Assembly (NCBI RefSeq): GCF_001613935.1
Contig: NZ_LQCI01000023.1
Location: forward strand, 62,001-126,000
Direction: 5' to 3'
Source of the DNA: Amycolatopsis regifaucium
GTDB lineage: Bacteria; Actinomycetota; Actinomycetes; Mycobacteriales; Pseudonocardiaceae
DNA: 64,000 bases
Shown one piece after another: positions 32,889 to 43,885 of the stretch (the stretch's first letter is position 1; each line of letters starts with the position of its first letter). The translations under genes and the position numbers were made by a program. The notes below the pieces were generated by a model that saw only the letters and a program-made list of their open reading frames with translations, made no database searches and had not been told where the DNA came from.

Positions 32889-33223
32889 CTTCAACTTCCC
32901 GCCGCGCCAATGGTTCAGACCTTGGCGGCGTGCGGAATTCCGTCGAGACAAGGCCGAATCGGTTTTCGCTCGCTAATTTCCTTTGCTGTCAATCCTTTCG
33001 TTTCCGTCCAGGCCGGAAAACGAACTTGCGGTGCCTGCCGCGGAAAGCCGGAAAGTGTGCCAGAAGGGTCCGACGGAAACGGATCGGAAATCGGTTTCCC
33101 GTGGCGGAGTTGTCCACAACACCCCGGTTGTCCACAGGTGCGGCGGAATGGCGTTGTGCGTTGCCGGGGCCCGGCGCGACCGTGGAGGCACAGACCGAAT
33201 CCGACCGAACCCCCGGGGGAGTC

Positions 33224-34297
33224 ATGGCCGAGGAACATCCGCTCGTCGTCGCCGGAGACGACGTCCTGCTCGACGAGATTCTGCGCGTGGCCGCGGCCGC
33301 GGGCTGCGAGGTCGAACGCGCGCCCGATCTGGACGCCGCTCGCGGAAGGTGGGCTCGCGCGCCACTCGTCGTACTCGACGAAGAAGCCGCGAGCACGCCG
33401 AACCGGCTGCTGCGGCGGAACAAGGTGCTGCTCGTCTGCAAGGGCGCTCCGACACCGGTGACGTGGGAGCGTGCCTTCAACACCGGTTCGGAAAAGGTCC
33501 TTTCGCTGCCGGACGAGGAAGGCGACCTCATCGGCGAGTTCGCGGACGTCGTCGACGGGCCGGCGCGGGACGACGGCGTCGTCATCGGGGTCATCGGCGG
33601 ACGAGGCGGAGCCGGGGCCTCCGTGCTGGCGGCCGCCGTCGCGTATCAGGCGGAGAAATCCGGGAGCGGCGGGCTGCTCGTCGACTGCGATCCGCTCGGC
33701 GGCGGTATCGACGTCCTCCTCGCCGCCGAACGCGATCGCGGACCGCGCTGGCCGGAGCTCGACCTCGGCGGCCGGGTCTCCATGACGGCGTTGAGCGAAG
33801 CCCTGCCGCGAAAGCGGTACGCCGCCGGAGCACTGTCCTTTGTGTCCTACGGGCGGGAAGGGCGCGGTCCCGCTCCGGACGCGATCGAGGGTGTGTTGTG
33901 CGCCGGACGGCGAGCGGGGCGGACGGTCGTCTGCGATCTGCCGAGGTATTTCGGCGCCGAGACGGCCACCGTGCTCGGGCTGGCCGATCTGGTCGTGGTC
34001 GTCGTCCCCGCGGAACTGCGCGCCTGCGCGGCGGCGAGACAGGTACTCGCCAGAGTGGAACCCCATGCGACACGGATCGGCGTCGCCGTCCGAGGGCCGT
34101 CTCCCACCGGGCTGATCCCGCAGGAGATCGCCGACGCCGTCGGCGCCCCGCTCATCACCTCGATGGGCCGCGAGCGGTCCCTTTCGACCGCGCTCGACCG
34201 CGGCGAGTTCGTCCCGAGACATCGCGGACATCTGGCCACGGCCGCCGCCGAGGTCCTCGCGGCCGCGCGCGGAGATCTGGCCGGTGTCTTGCGATGA
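33224..34297 (+). CDS. ssd: Ssd/CpaE-like septum-site/pilus ATPase
   Basis: 357 residues, ATG preceded by GGGGGAG. An N-terminal receiver-like region (to about 110) precedes a MinD/CpaE-type domain. The deviant Walker A reads GVIGGRGGAGASVLAAAVA, lacking the usual catalytic Lys arrangement, and the partner motif is GGLLVDCDPLGGGIDVLL. Septum-site-determining Ssd of mycobacteria, encoded at the head of the same gene set, has this deviant loop as well. CpaE homologues localise Tad pilus machinery. It is coupled to tadA by ATGA overlap. Confidence 0.85.
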   Translation: MAEEHPLVVAGDDVLLDEILRVAAAAGCEVERAPDLDAARGRWARAPLVVLDEEAASTPNRLLRRNKVLLVCKGAPTPVTWERAFNTGSEKVLSLPDEEGDLIGEFADVVDGPARDDGVVIGVIGGRGGAGASVLAAAVAYQAEKSGSGGLLVDCDPLGGGIDVLLAAERDRGPRWPELDLGGRVSMTALSEALPRKRYAAGALSFVSYGREGRGPAPDAIEGVLCAGRRAGRTVVCDLPRYFGAETATVLGLADLVVVVVPAELRACAAARQVLARVEPHATRIGVAVRGPSPTGLIPQEIADAVGAPLITSMGRERSLSTALDRGEFVPRHRGHLATAAAEVLAAARGDLAGVLR

Positions 34298-35436
34298 CCG
34301 ACGATCTCGTCGAGCGGGTCCGGCGGCGGCTGGCCGGATCGGCCGGGCCGGCGGACCCCGTGAGCGTCGCGCGGGCGGTCCGCGCCGAAGCGGGTGGCGC
34401 ACTCGGTCAGGACGCCGTCCTCGGAGCGGTCCGGCTGGCCCGCGACGAGTTCGTCGGTGCCGGACCGCTCGCCCCGCTGCTCGAAAACCCCGGCACCACC
34501 GACGTTCTCGTCACCGCACCGGACGAGGTCTGGACCGACACCGGCGACGGTCTGGAAAGGACGGACATCCGTTTCGCGGACGAGGAGGCCGTCCGCAGGC
34601 TGGCCCAGCGGCTGGCCCTCGCCGGCGGGCGGCGGCTGGACGACGCGCAACCGTTCACCGACTGCTGGCTGCCGGGAGTCGGGCCGCACGGCCGGATCCG
34701 GATGCACGCGGTGCTCCCGCCGATCGCACCCGCCGGAACCGCCCTTTCGCTGCGCGTCCTGCGGCCCGCCACCCATGACCTCGCCGCGTTGCGGTTGCGC
34801 GGGATGTTCGGCGGCAGTGGCGCCGCCCTGCTCGATTCGGTCATCCGGCGACGGCTCGCGTTCCTGGTGTCCGGCGGGACCGGGGCAGGCAAGACGACCT
34901 TGCTTTCCGCACTGCTCGGCGCGGTGCCGCCGGCCGAACGCATCGTCTGCGTCGAGGACGCCGGTGAGCTGCAACCGGACCATCCGCAGTTCGTCAGCCT
35001 GATCGCCCGCCCGCCCAACGTCGAGGGCGCAGGCGAGATCGGCCTCGGCGAACTGGTGCGACAGGCGTTGCGCATGCGTCCGGACCGCCTGGTCGTCGGC
35101 GAGGTGCGGGGCGAGGAGGTCTGCGCGTTGCTGAACGCGCTGAACACCGGCCACGAAGGCGGAGCGTGCACCCTGCACGCCAATTCGCCGTCGGAGGTCC
35201 CCGCCCGGATGGAGGCGCTGGCCGCCCTCGGCGGCCTGAAACGGGACGCGTTGCACAGCCAGCTGACCGCGGCGGTGCGGGTCGTCCTGCACATGCGCCG
35301 CCTGCCGAGCGGCATCCGGCGGCTGGACGAGGTCGGCGTACTGCGGTCACTGCGGGGCGAGGCCAAGGTCGTCCCGGTGTGGAGCCAAGGCCACTGGATC
35401 GGCGACGAGACACCGTTCGAGGAGATGGCGGCATGA
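34294..35436 (+). CDS. tadA: TadA/CpaF secretion ATPase
   Basis: 380 residues. A helical N-terminal domain is followed by the RecA-like core of type II/IV secretion ATPases: Walker A LVSGGTGAGKTTLL, Asp box IVCVEDAGELQPDHP, Walker B MRPDRLVVGEVRGEE and the His box HEGGACTLHANS. It powers assembly of Tad/Flp pili at the inner membrane. It overlaps the upstream ssd and downstream tadB genes by 4 bp each, so stoichiometry is likely set by coupling. Confidence 0.92.
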   Translation: MTDDLVERVRRRLAGSAGPADPVSVARAVRAEAGGALGQDAVLGAVRLARDEFVGAGPLAPLLENPGTTDVLVTAPDEVWTDTGDGLERTDIRFADEEAVRRLAQRLALAGGRRLDDAQPFTDCWLPGVGPHGRIRMHAVLPPIAPAGTALSLRVLRPATHDLAALRLRGMFGGSGAALLDSVIRRRLAFLVSGGTGAGKTTLLSALLGAVPPAERIVCVEDAGELQPDHPQFVSLIARPPNVEGAGEIGLGELVRQALRMRPDRLVVGEVRGEEVCALLNALNTGHEGGACTLHANSPSEVPARMEALAALGGLKRDALHSQLTAAVRVVLHMRRLPSGIRRLDEVGVLRSLRGEAKVVPVWSQGHWIGDETPFEEMAA

Positions 35437-36173
35437 ACCCTTGGCTCCTCCTCTCCTGCGGCGCGGGGCTGGCTTGCTGGCCGAGGCCGGTGGCTCGCAC
35501 TCCGTTCGCTTGGCGCCTTCCCGCGGCCGTTCGCGCTCGGTGGTGGCCCCTGCCCGCGTTGCTCGTTCTGCCGGTTCTCGGGATCGGCTGGGCATCGGCG
35601 ACGCTGATGCTCACCTTGACCGTTCGCCAGGAGCATCGAGATCGGGCACGCACGAACGCGGCGCTGGCCGAAGCCGAACTCACCGCGTCCGTGCTGCGGA
35701 CGATGGTCGGGGAACTCCGGGCGGGTGCCCATCCGGTGGCGGCGGCCGAAGCCACGGCGGAGGCGCTGCCCGCGGCGTCCGGACGATTGCGCGGGCTGAT
35801 CGCGTCCGCCCGGCTCGGCGGTGAGACAGCCGACCCGGACGCGCCACCGGCACTGGTGAACGCGTGGACCCTCGCCGGCCGGTACGGGCTTCCGATGGCC
35901 GATGTCCTCGACGCCGCGCGACGGGACGCCGAGGCGGAGATCGGCTTCCGCCGTCGTCTCAAGGCCAAGATGGCCGGTCCTCGGGCGAGTGCCGCCGTGC
36001 TCGCCGTCCTGCCGCTGGTGTGCCTGCCGCTCGGCGAGGCGATGGGGGCGAGCCCGGTCAGCGTCCTCACCGGGACGGGCACCGGTCAGCTGTTGCTCGT
36101 CGTGGGTTGCGGCCTGATCTGGGCGGGCACGGCCTGGTGCCGGGTCCTCACCGGGCGGGTGGCGCCGTGCTGA
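35433..36173 (+). CDS. tadB: TadB-like type II secretion F-domain protein
   Basis: 246 residues. Two hydrophobic N-terminal segments, an AALAEAELTASVLRTMVGELRAG helix, then the T2SF cytoplasmic bundle and two C-terminal membrane helices (AAVLAVLPLVCLPLGEAM and LLLVVGCGLIWAGTAW). It forms part of the inner-membrane platform of the Tad pilus together with the next gene. ATGA overlap with tadA. Confidence 0.82.
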   Translation: MNPWLLLSCGAGLACWPRPVARTPFAWRLPAAVRARWWPLPALLVLPVLGIGWASATLMLTLTVRQEHRDRARTNAALAEAELTASVLRTMVGELRAGAHPVAAAEATAEALPAASGRLRGLIASARLGGETADPDAPPALVNAWTLAGRYGLPMADVLDAARRDAEAEIGFRRRLKAKMAGPRASAAVLAVLPLVCLPLGEAMGASPVSVLTGTGTGQLLLVVGCGLIWAGTAWCRVLTGRVAPC

Positions 36174-36745
36174 CCCCAGTGGCGCTGATCCTGTTGGGCG
36201 GAGCCGTCTGTTGCTGGCCGCGTGTCGGTCTCGGCGCCGCCGCGCGCCCGGGACGGCTCCTCATGTGGTTGCGGGAACGAGCGTCCAGGGACAAGGGCGT
36301 CTCCGAACTTCTCAGCTCGGCGGCCGCCCTCGATCTACTGGCCGCCTGTCTGGCGGCCGGATTGCCGGTACCCGTCGCGCTGGAGGCCGTCGGGCCGGCC
36401 GCCTCACCGGCGACCGCCGCGGCTCTGCGTTCGGTGGCGTCGCACCTCGCCGTGGGCGTCGGAGCCGCCGACGCTTGGGCGCCTGTCCGTGACCGGCCCG
36501 GTCTGGCCGAACTGGCCGTCGCCGCGGTGCGCACCGCGAGGGCGGGCACCGCGCTGGCTACTCACGCGAAAGACCTCGCGCGACGACTGCGCGAGTCGCT
36601 CTCCGCCGAAGCCGAGGAACGCGCCGAACGGGCCGGAGTCCTGCTGGCCGCGCCGATCGGCCTGTGCTTCCTTCCCGCGTTCCTCTGCCTCGGTGTCCTG
36701 CCCGTCGTGCTCGGCCTCGCCGGGCGTCTCGGCGGAATCCCTTGA
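36167..36745 (+). CDS. tadC: TadC-like type II secretion F-domain protein
   Basis: 192 residues from GTG 36167, overlapping the tadB stop by seven bases. It has an N-terminal membrane helix, the cytoplasmic helical domain beginning LDLLAACLAAGLPVPVALE, and a terminal hydrophobic hairpin (APIGLCFLPAFLCLGVLPVV). It is shorter than proteobacterial TadC, as usual for actinobacteria. Pair with TadB presumably forms the pilus platform. Confidence 0.8.
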   Translation: MLTPVALILLGGAVCCWPRVGLGAAARPGRLLMWLRERASRDKGVSELLSSAAALDLLAACLAAGLPVPVALEAVGPAASPATAAALRSVASHLAVGVGAADAWAPVRDRPGLAELAVAAVRTARAGTALATHAKDLARRLRESLSAEAEERAERAGVLLAAPIGLCFLPAFLCLGVLPVVLGLAGRLGGIP

Positions 36746-36778
36746 CCGGAGGAATCCTCATGATCGAAAGGCGTTCCC

Positions 36779-36952
36779 ATGAACAAGTTCCCCACCTTCC
36801 GCGACGACGACGGCATGGCGACGGTCGAATACGCCATCGCCACCTTGGCCGCCGCCGCGCTGGCCGGTGTTCTCTACCTGATCGTCAGCAGCGATGCCGT
36901 CGTCGCCGGGCTCACCGCGCTCATCGAGCGCGCCTTGTCGGTGAAGTCCTGA
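36779..36952 (+). CDS. Flp-like pilin precursor (DUF4244)
   Basis: 57 residues, preceded by AAAGG at seven bases. A short charged leader (MNKFPTFRDDDG) is followed by MATVEYAIATLAAAALAGVLY, the type IV pilin-like pattern with Glu five residues after the presumptive cleavage Gly, and a hydrophobic stalk. It is the likely major subunit of the Tad/Flp pilus. No prepilin peptidase gene is in the window. Its stop (TGATG) overlaps the next start by one base. Confidence 0.82.
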   Translation: MNKFPTFRDDDGMATVEYAIATLAAAALAGVLYLIVSSDAVVAGLTALIERALSVKS

Positions 36953-37308
36953 TGCCCGGCGGCGACCGCGGATCCGTCACGGTGGAGGCCGCACTCGGCA
37001 TCGGCGCGCTGACGTTCGTCTCGGCCCTGTTGCTGGCCGGGATCGGGGTCGCCGCCGATCAGGTGCGCTGCACCGACGCGGCCCGAGAGGCGGCCCGGCT
37101 CCTCGCCCGCGGCGACCCCGTCCGTGCCGAACAGGCGGTGCGGGAGATAGCGCCATCCGGTGCCCGCTTCGACGTCGTCCGCGACGGCGACGCCATCACC
37201 ACCGGCGTCGAGGCCGAACCGGCGGGCGGACTGCTGCCGGGTATCCGGGTGCGCTCTCACGCCTTCGCGATCGCCGAACCGGTCGCCGAGCCGGGTGGCG
37301 GGCCGTGA
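36952..37308 (+). CDS. TadE-family minor pilin
   Basis: 118 residues. After GGDRGSVTVEAALGIGALTF, a pilin-like leader with the conserved Glu, comes one hydrophobic helix and then a small extracellular domain containing CTDAAREAARLLARGD, typical of TadE proteins. It begins on the stop codon of the pilin gene and its end overlaps the next gene by GTGA, so it belongs to the tad operon. Confidence 0.82.
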   Translation: MPGGDRGSVTVEAALGIGALTFVSALLLAGIGVAADQVRCTDAAREAARLLARGDPVRAEQAVREIAPSGARFDVVRDGDAITTGVEAEPAGGLLPGIRVRSHAFAIAEPVAEPGGGP

Positions 37309-37661
37309 ACGCGGACGATCGCGGAGTCGCGACCGCCTGGACAGCCTCGATCGTCGCCGTCCTGATCTCCGTCGCCGTGTTCACCTTCTGGATCGGCGCC
37401 GCCGTCGCCGCGCGGCACCACACCGAGGCGGCCGCCGATCTGGCGGCACTCGCCGCGGCCTCGCACGCCACGGAAGGTCCTGGCGCGGCTTGCGACCGGG
37501 CGCGGCAGGTCGCCGCCCGGATGTCGGTCACGCTGCTCACCTGCCGCTGGGAGCGAGGCGACGCGCTGGTCGAGGTGCGGTCGGCGGCGCCGGAACACCT
37601 GGCGACCCTGGGACAGGCGGAGGCGCGGGCGAGGGCGGGTCCGGTCGACCGGCCACCGTGA
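37305..37661 (+). CDS. TadE/TadG-like pseudopilin (Rv3654c type)
   Basis: 118 residues from a GTG overlapping the tadE stop. The N terminus DDRGVATAWTASIVAVLISV is a type III signal-like leader plus membrane helix. It is followed by HTEAAADLAALAAASHA, the conserved signature of this secretion/pilus-linked family, and two Cys (ACDRARQVA and LLTCRWERGD) that may form a disulfide. It is the last gene of the seven-gene tad operon; no clear terminator hairpin was found right after it. Confidence 0.8.
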   Translation: MNADDRGVATAWTASIVAVLISVAVFTFWIGAAVAARHHTEAAADLAALAAASHATEGPGAACDRARQVAARMSVTLLTCRWERGDALVEVRSAAPEHLATLGQAEARARAGPVDRPP

Positions 37662-38070
37662 CGCACGTCGCACGATGAACGGTCGTCCCGGTGGTGACCG
37701 GCCGGTAGTACGGGCGAGTAACCGCCGGGCGCGAGCAGCGGTCGTTGATGCGCGGCGAGCGGTCGAAGCCATGATCAGCGCCCCGCCGAACGGTCGAGTG
37801 CCGCCCGTCGCGACCGCGGTCACCGGGGCGGGACGCCCTGCTCAGCTGCGACGAACGGTGCGGCACCGGTCGCGCACGCCCGTTCATCGGACGTGCGGCG
37901 TTCGGTCCGTCCTGTCGCACTACCGCGCGTTCATCGCTGAGTAACCGCCGGTTGTCGCGTGAGGGCTTCTCCCGATGTGCAACTTGCCGTTTATTGAGAT
38001 GTACGCCACTTCGAGAAGGTCGCCGGGTGGCACGGACACAGGACAGAGTTGACCTGAGGCAGGGGCAGTA
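37662..38070. other. 409-bp gene-free region with scattered short repeats
   Basis: No open frame here looks like a gene. GAGTAACCGCCGG occurs exactly twice (37716-37728 and 37939-37951). CGATGAACGG at 37674-37683 has its reverse complement CCGTTCATCG at about 37880, and GAACGGTCG-like words recur. It may be a decayed gene or a regulatory spacer upstream of the PrimPol-like gene. Confidence 0.5.
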
Positions 38071-38697
38071 ATGTTGGACGCGAATTGGCCGGACAGCTGG
38101 CGGGGCGCCTTCCGCATCGAGATGCGGGCGGAGGCGATCGGTCTCGCCTGGCGTGGCTGGCCGGTGCTCCCGGGTGCGGAGCCCGCCGCGCTCACCCCGG
38201 AAGGTGACGACCTCACCTGGCGGCGCCCCGTCCCGGCGCAGGACAACTGGCGTGAACTGACCGAGACCCACCCGCACGAGGTCGCCACCTGGTTCGGCGA
38301 CGACACGCACAGTCTGCTCGTGGCCACCGGCACCGTGCTGGACGCCATCGAGGTCGACGACCAGCTCGGCAAGCGGGCCGCCCGCCTGCTGCGCGCCACC
38401 GGCCATCCGGCCCCGATCGTCGCGATGCCGAACGGCCGTTGGCTGTTCCTCACCACCGTCGCCGCGAGCATCCCGCAGGAACTGGCCGCGCAGGCTTCGA
38501 TCCAGTGGCACGGCGCGAACGACTACATCCCGCTGCCGCCGTCGCCGTTCCAGCACGGTGTCGTGCACTGGCGGGTCAAGCCCGAGGTCTGGGGCTGGCA
38601 GCTGCCCGCGGCCGCCGATGTGCACGACGTGCTCGTCCGTGCGCTGGCCGGTGACAAGGCCGCCACTCCCGTGGCGACCCTGACCACCGCCGCCTGA
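38071..38697 (+). CDS. PrimPol N-terminal-like protein (bifunctional primase/polymerase family)
   Basis: 208 residues. The sequence resembles the small actinobacterial proteins assigned to the Prim-Pol N-terminal family: AIGLAWRGWPVLPG near the start, a central VLDAIEVDDQLGKRAARLL strand-helix, GRWLFLTTVA and the terminal PLPPSPFQHGVVHWRVKP. The family catalytic D-x-D pair is represented at best by IEVDD; a phosphate-site His is not obvious, so primase activity is doubtful. It is a single gene between the tad operon and the convergent helicase. It might contribute to DNA repair with the helicase, but this is only proximity. Confidence 0.6.
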   Translation: MLDANWPDSWRGAFRIEMRAEAIGLAWRGWPVLPGAEPAALTPEGDDLTWRRPVPAQDNWRELTETHPHEVATWFGDDTHSLLVATGTVLDAIEVDDQLGKRAARLLRATGHPAPIVAMPNGRWLFLTTVAASIPQELAAQASIQWHGANDYIPLPPSPFQHGVVHWRVKPEVWGWQLPAAADVHDVLVRALAGDKAATPVATLTTAA

Positions 38698-38720
38698 TCA
38701 ACCCACAACTTCAAGCCACG

Positions 38721-41192
38721 TCACTTTCGAACCACCAAGTGGCCTGACTGCGGCCCGTGCTGACGCAAAGCCCCGAGCACGGTGTCCAGAACGGCCACTG
38801 CCCCCGCCTTGTCCAGCGGATCGTTGCCGTTCCCGCACTTCGGCGACTGGACGCAGGACGGGCAGCCGGCCGGGCACTCGCAGGAAACGATCGCCTCCCG
38901 CGTTGCGGCCAGCCAAGGGACAATTGCGGCAAACCCGCGATCGGCGAATCCCGCACCCCCGGGATGGCCATCGTGCACGAACACCGTCGCCTCCCCGGTG
39001 TTCTCGTGCCACGCGGTCGACACCCCGCCGATGTCCCAGCGGTCGCACGTAGCGAACAACGGTAGCAGGCCGATCGCCGCGTGCTCGGCGGCATGCAGGG
39101 CACCGGGGACGCGCGCCGGATCCAACTCGGCGCTCGTCCCCGGTGTCCCGCCAAGGTTCTCAGTCCCCACCCTGGAGCGTCCGGTCCCCACCGGCTCCAG
39201 AACTTCGGTCCCCGACCGATGGCCCCCGGTCCCCGCCATGCCATCGGAAGGGCCGAGCAGTTCCGCCGAGATCGTGTACCAGACGGCGCGGGTGTGCAGG
39301 CTCTGCTCCGGCAGGTCCAGCGGCGTCTGGTCCAGCACCTCACCCGAGGGTCGCCTCCGCAGGTAGCCGACTACTTGCGAACTCACCGACACCTCACCGA
39401 GATTCACCGTGACCCCGCCGTACACCCGGGTCTCTTCGGTGCGCAGCACACTGATGTCGACGATCTCGCGCGGTGACGTGGTCCAGTCCGGATCCTCCGC
39501 GTGCACCATCGCGAGCCCGGTCTCCAGGTCCAGCTCGTCGACCACGTAGGACGAACCCTGATGCAGGTACACCGCGCCGGGATGCACCGCGTAGCAGGCG
39601 GAACCCGGATCGACCGTGCCGAGCATCCGCCCGGAATCGGCCTCCACCACGGCGATCTGCTCGCCGCCGGTACCGCGGATGCCGACCTCGGCGTGCGGCC
39701 GGTCGCGTGAAGTCCAGTACCAGCCGCTCGGCCGGCGCCGGACGATCTTCTCCTTGACCAGCTCGCCGAGCACGGCCCTCGCCGCGTCACCGCCGAAGCC
39801 CGCGACCTCCGGTTCGGTCAGCGGGAGCTCGGCGATAGCGCAGGCCAGCTGCGGTGCCAGCACATACGGATTCGACGGGTCGAGGACGGCGGCTTCCACC
39901 GGCCGGTCGAGAATCGCGGCCGGATGGTGCACGAGATAGGTGTCCAGCGGATCGTCGCGGGCCACGAACACCACCAGCGCCGCGTCACCCGCGCGCCCGG
40001 CTCGTCCGGCCTGCTGCCAGAACGACGCGAGGGTGCCGGGATATCCGGCCAGCACCACCGCGTCGAGGCCCGCGATGTCGACGCCGAGTTCGAGCGCGTT
40101 CGTCGTCGCCACACCGAGCAGCCGACCGGACAACAACGCCGCTTCTAGGGCGCGGCGCTCTTCCGGCAGATAGCCGGACCGATAGGCCGCGACGGATTCC
40201 GCCAAGGCACCGTCCACTTCGGACAGGATCCGGCGGGCGCCGAGCGCGGTCAGCTCCGCGCCTCGCCGCGATCGGACGAACGCCAGTGAGCGAGCACCCT
40301 CGATGACCAGTTCGGCGAGGATCCGCGAAGCCTCGGCACCGGCCGAGCGCCGCACCGGCGCCCCGTTCTCTCCGGAAAGTTCCGACAACAGCGGGGGTTC
40401 CCATAGCGCGACCGTGCGCGAACCCCGCGGCGAGCCGTCCTCGGTGACCGGGACACACTCGTGCCCGGACAGTTTCGAGGCGAACGCGGCCGGGTCCGCC
40501 GTCGTCGCCGACGCGAGCACGAAGACCGGTGAAGCGCCGTAATGCGCGGCGACCCGTCGCAACCTGCGCATCAGCAGCGCCACATGGGATCCGAAGACGC
40601 CGCGATAGCTGTGGCATTCGTCGATGACGACGAACGAGAGCCGCCGGAAGAAGCGGGACCAGCGTGCGTGCGACGAAAGGATCCCGCGATGCAGCATGTC
40701 CGGGTTGGTGAACACCCAGTTCGCGTGCGCGCGTACCCAGTCCCGCTCCTCCAAGGGAGTGTCGCCGTCGAACGACGCCGCGCGCACCTTCTTGAGTTCC
40801 AACGAGGAGACGGCGCGCAGCTGATCGGCGCCGAGCGCCTTGGTGGGGGACAGGTACAGCGCCGAAGCCCGCTCGTCCTCGACGAGCGCCGAGAGCACGG
40901 GCAACTGGTACGCGAGCGACTTCCCCGACGCCGTGCCGGTGGAGATCACGACGTGCTTGCCATCGCGGACCAGTGACGCGGCTTCGGCCTGATGGCGCCA
41001 CGGCGCCTTGACCCCACTCGCCGACAGCGCTTCGACGACCGGAGCCGCCGCCCACTCCGGCCAATCCACCGAATCCGCCGGGCGAGCGGGGAGTTCGGCC
41101 ACATGGGTGACCGGGTACAGCGAAGCCGGGATCCCCGCCGTCGCGCGGTCGAGAAGCCGCCGGCCCTTACCGGATTCCGCCTTGCCGTCCAC
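38721..41192 (-). CDS. MrfA-type DEAD/DEAH helicase with DUF1998 zinc module
   Basis: 823 residues. Helicase core: APWRHQAEAASLV (Q-like), STGTASGKSLAY (Walker A), IDECHSYRG (DECH), LASATTADP (motif III), then ATNALELGVDIAGLD and QQAGRAGRAGD (IV-VI). The C-terminal DUF1998 carries four Cys in CECPAGCPSCVQSPKCGNGN, a metal site. This is the architecture of MrfA, which acts in mitomycin-lesion repair in Bacillus, and of mycobacterial Rv3649. Between the last beta region and DUF1998 is an unusual Gly/Thr-rich stretch of about 38 residues encoded by degenerate repeats. It converges on the PrimPol-like gene with 23 bp between stops. Confidence 0.88.
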   Translation of the reverse strand: MDGKAESGKGRRLLDRATAGIPASLYPVTHVAELPARPADSVDWPEWAAAPVVEALSASGVKAPWRHQAEAASLVRDGKHVVISTGTASGKSLAYQLPVLSALVEDERASALYLSPTKALGADQLRAVSSLELKKVRAASFDGDTPLEERDWVRAHANWVFTNPDMLHRGILSSHARWSRFFRRLSFVVIDECHSYRGVFGSHVALLMRRLRRVAAHYGASPVFVLASATTADPAAFASKLSGHECVPVTEDGSPRGSRTVALWEPPLLSELSGENGAPVRRSAGAEASRILAELVIEGARSLAFVRSRRGAELTALGARRILSEVDGALAESVAAYRSGYLPEERRALEAALLSGRLLGVATTNALELGVDIAGLDAVVLAGYPGTLASFWQQAGRAGRAGDAALVVFVARDDPLDTYLVHHPAAILDRPVEAAVLDPSNPYVLAPQLACAIAELPLTEPEVAGFGGDAARAVLGELVKEKIVRRRPSGWYWTSRDRPHAEVGIRGTGGEQIAVVEADSGRMLGTVDPGSACYAVHPGAVYLHQGSSYVVDELDLETGLAMVHAEDPDWTTSPREIVDISVLRTEETRVYGGVTVNLGEVSVSSQVVGYLRRRPSGEVLDQTPLDLPEQSLHTRAVWYTISAELLGPSDGMAGTGGHRSGTEVLEPVGTGRSRVGTENLGGTPGTSAELDPARVPGALHAAEHAAIGLLPLFATCDRWDIGGVSTAWHENTGEATVFVHDGHPGGAGFADRGFAAIVPWLAATREAIVSCECPAGCPSCVQSPKCGNGNDPLDKAGAVAVLDTVLGALRQHGPQSGHLVVRK

Positions 41193-41509
41193 CTCCAGAG
41201 CTTCGCACAGCGCACCGACAGAAAACGGCCGCCGCCGAACGGATCGAGCAGCGGGACGGGGCGCGGATGATCGATACAGTGATCAGCCTCACAAGGTAAC
41301 GGAACGTACGGTGGCGGGGACGCCTTGCCGCCCGCCATCCCACTACCAATACACTCCCGCAATCCACACCGTCTGTGGCGAGCGTCATGTGAGACGTGCC
41401 TTGCAGTGCGACTAGCGTGACGTTCGGCTCAGATCCCCATGCCAACGTCGACACGCCGGCTCCATCGGCGGATCGTCGTTGGCCAACGGCGACGTCTCCA
41501 GGAGGACGA
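41193..41509. other. 317-bp divergent promoter region, helicase and hppA
   Basis: It separates the divergent helicase and H+-pyrophosphatase genes. No convincing gene or RNA is seen. The only clear element is AGGAGG at 41500-41505 serving hppA. A cold-shock gene found here in mycobacteria is absent. Confidence 0.55.
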
Positions 41510-43771
<2,262 letters not shown>

Positions 43772-43786
43772 CACGGAAAGTTCCCT

Positions 43787-43825
43787 CCGCCGGGCCCGTC
43801 ACGTTTTCCGTGGCGGGCCCGGCGG
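43787..43825. terminator. Hairpin terminator after hppA
   Basis: A 12-bp GC stem (CCGCCGGGCCCG with CGGGCCCGGCGG) extended by TCACG/CGTGG-type pairing around a TTTTC loop, 15 bp after the hppA stop. Confidence 0.8.
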
Positions 43826-43885
43826 CTGTCCGGGCAGGTTAAGGTCTGCGCGTCACACCGATCCGGAACCGGGGGAGTCCCTCTC

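Noticed and set aside
37675..37944. 89-codon frame after the tad operon
   Set aside because: Arg/Pro-rich with no family resemblance and no ribosome site.
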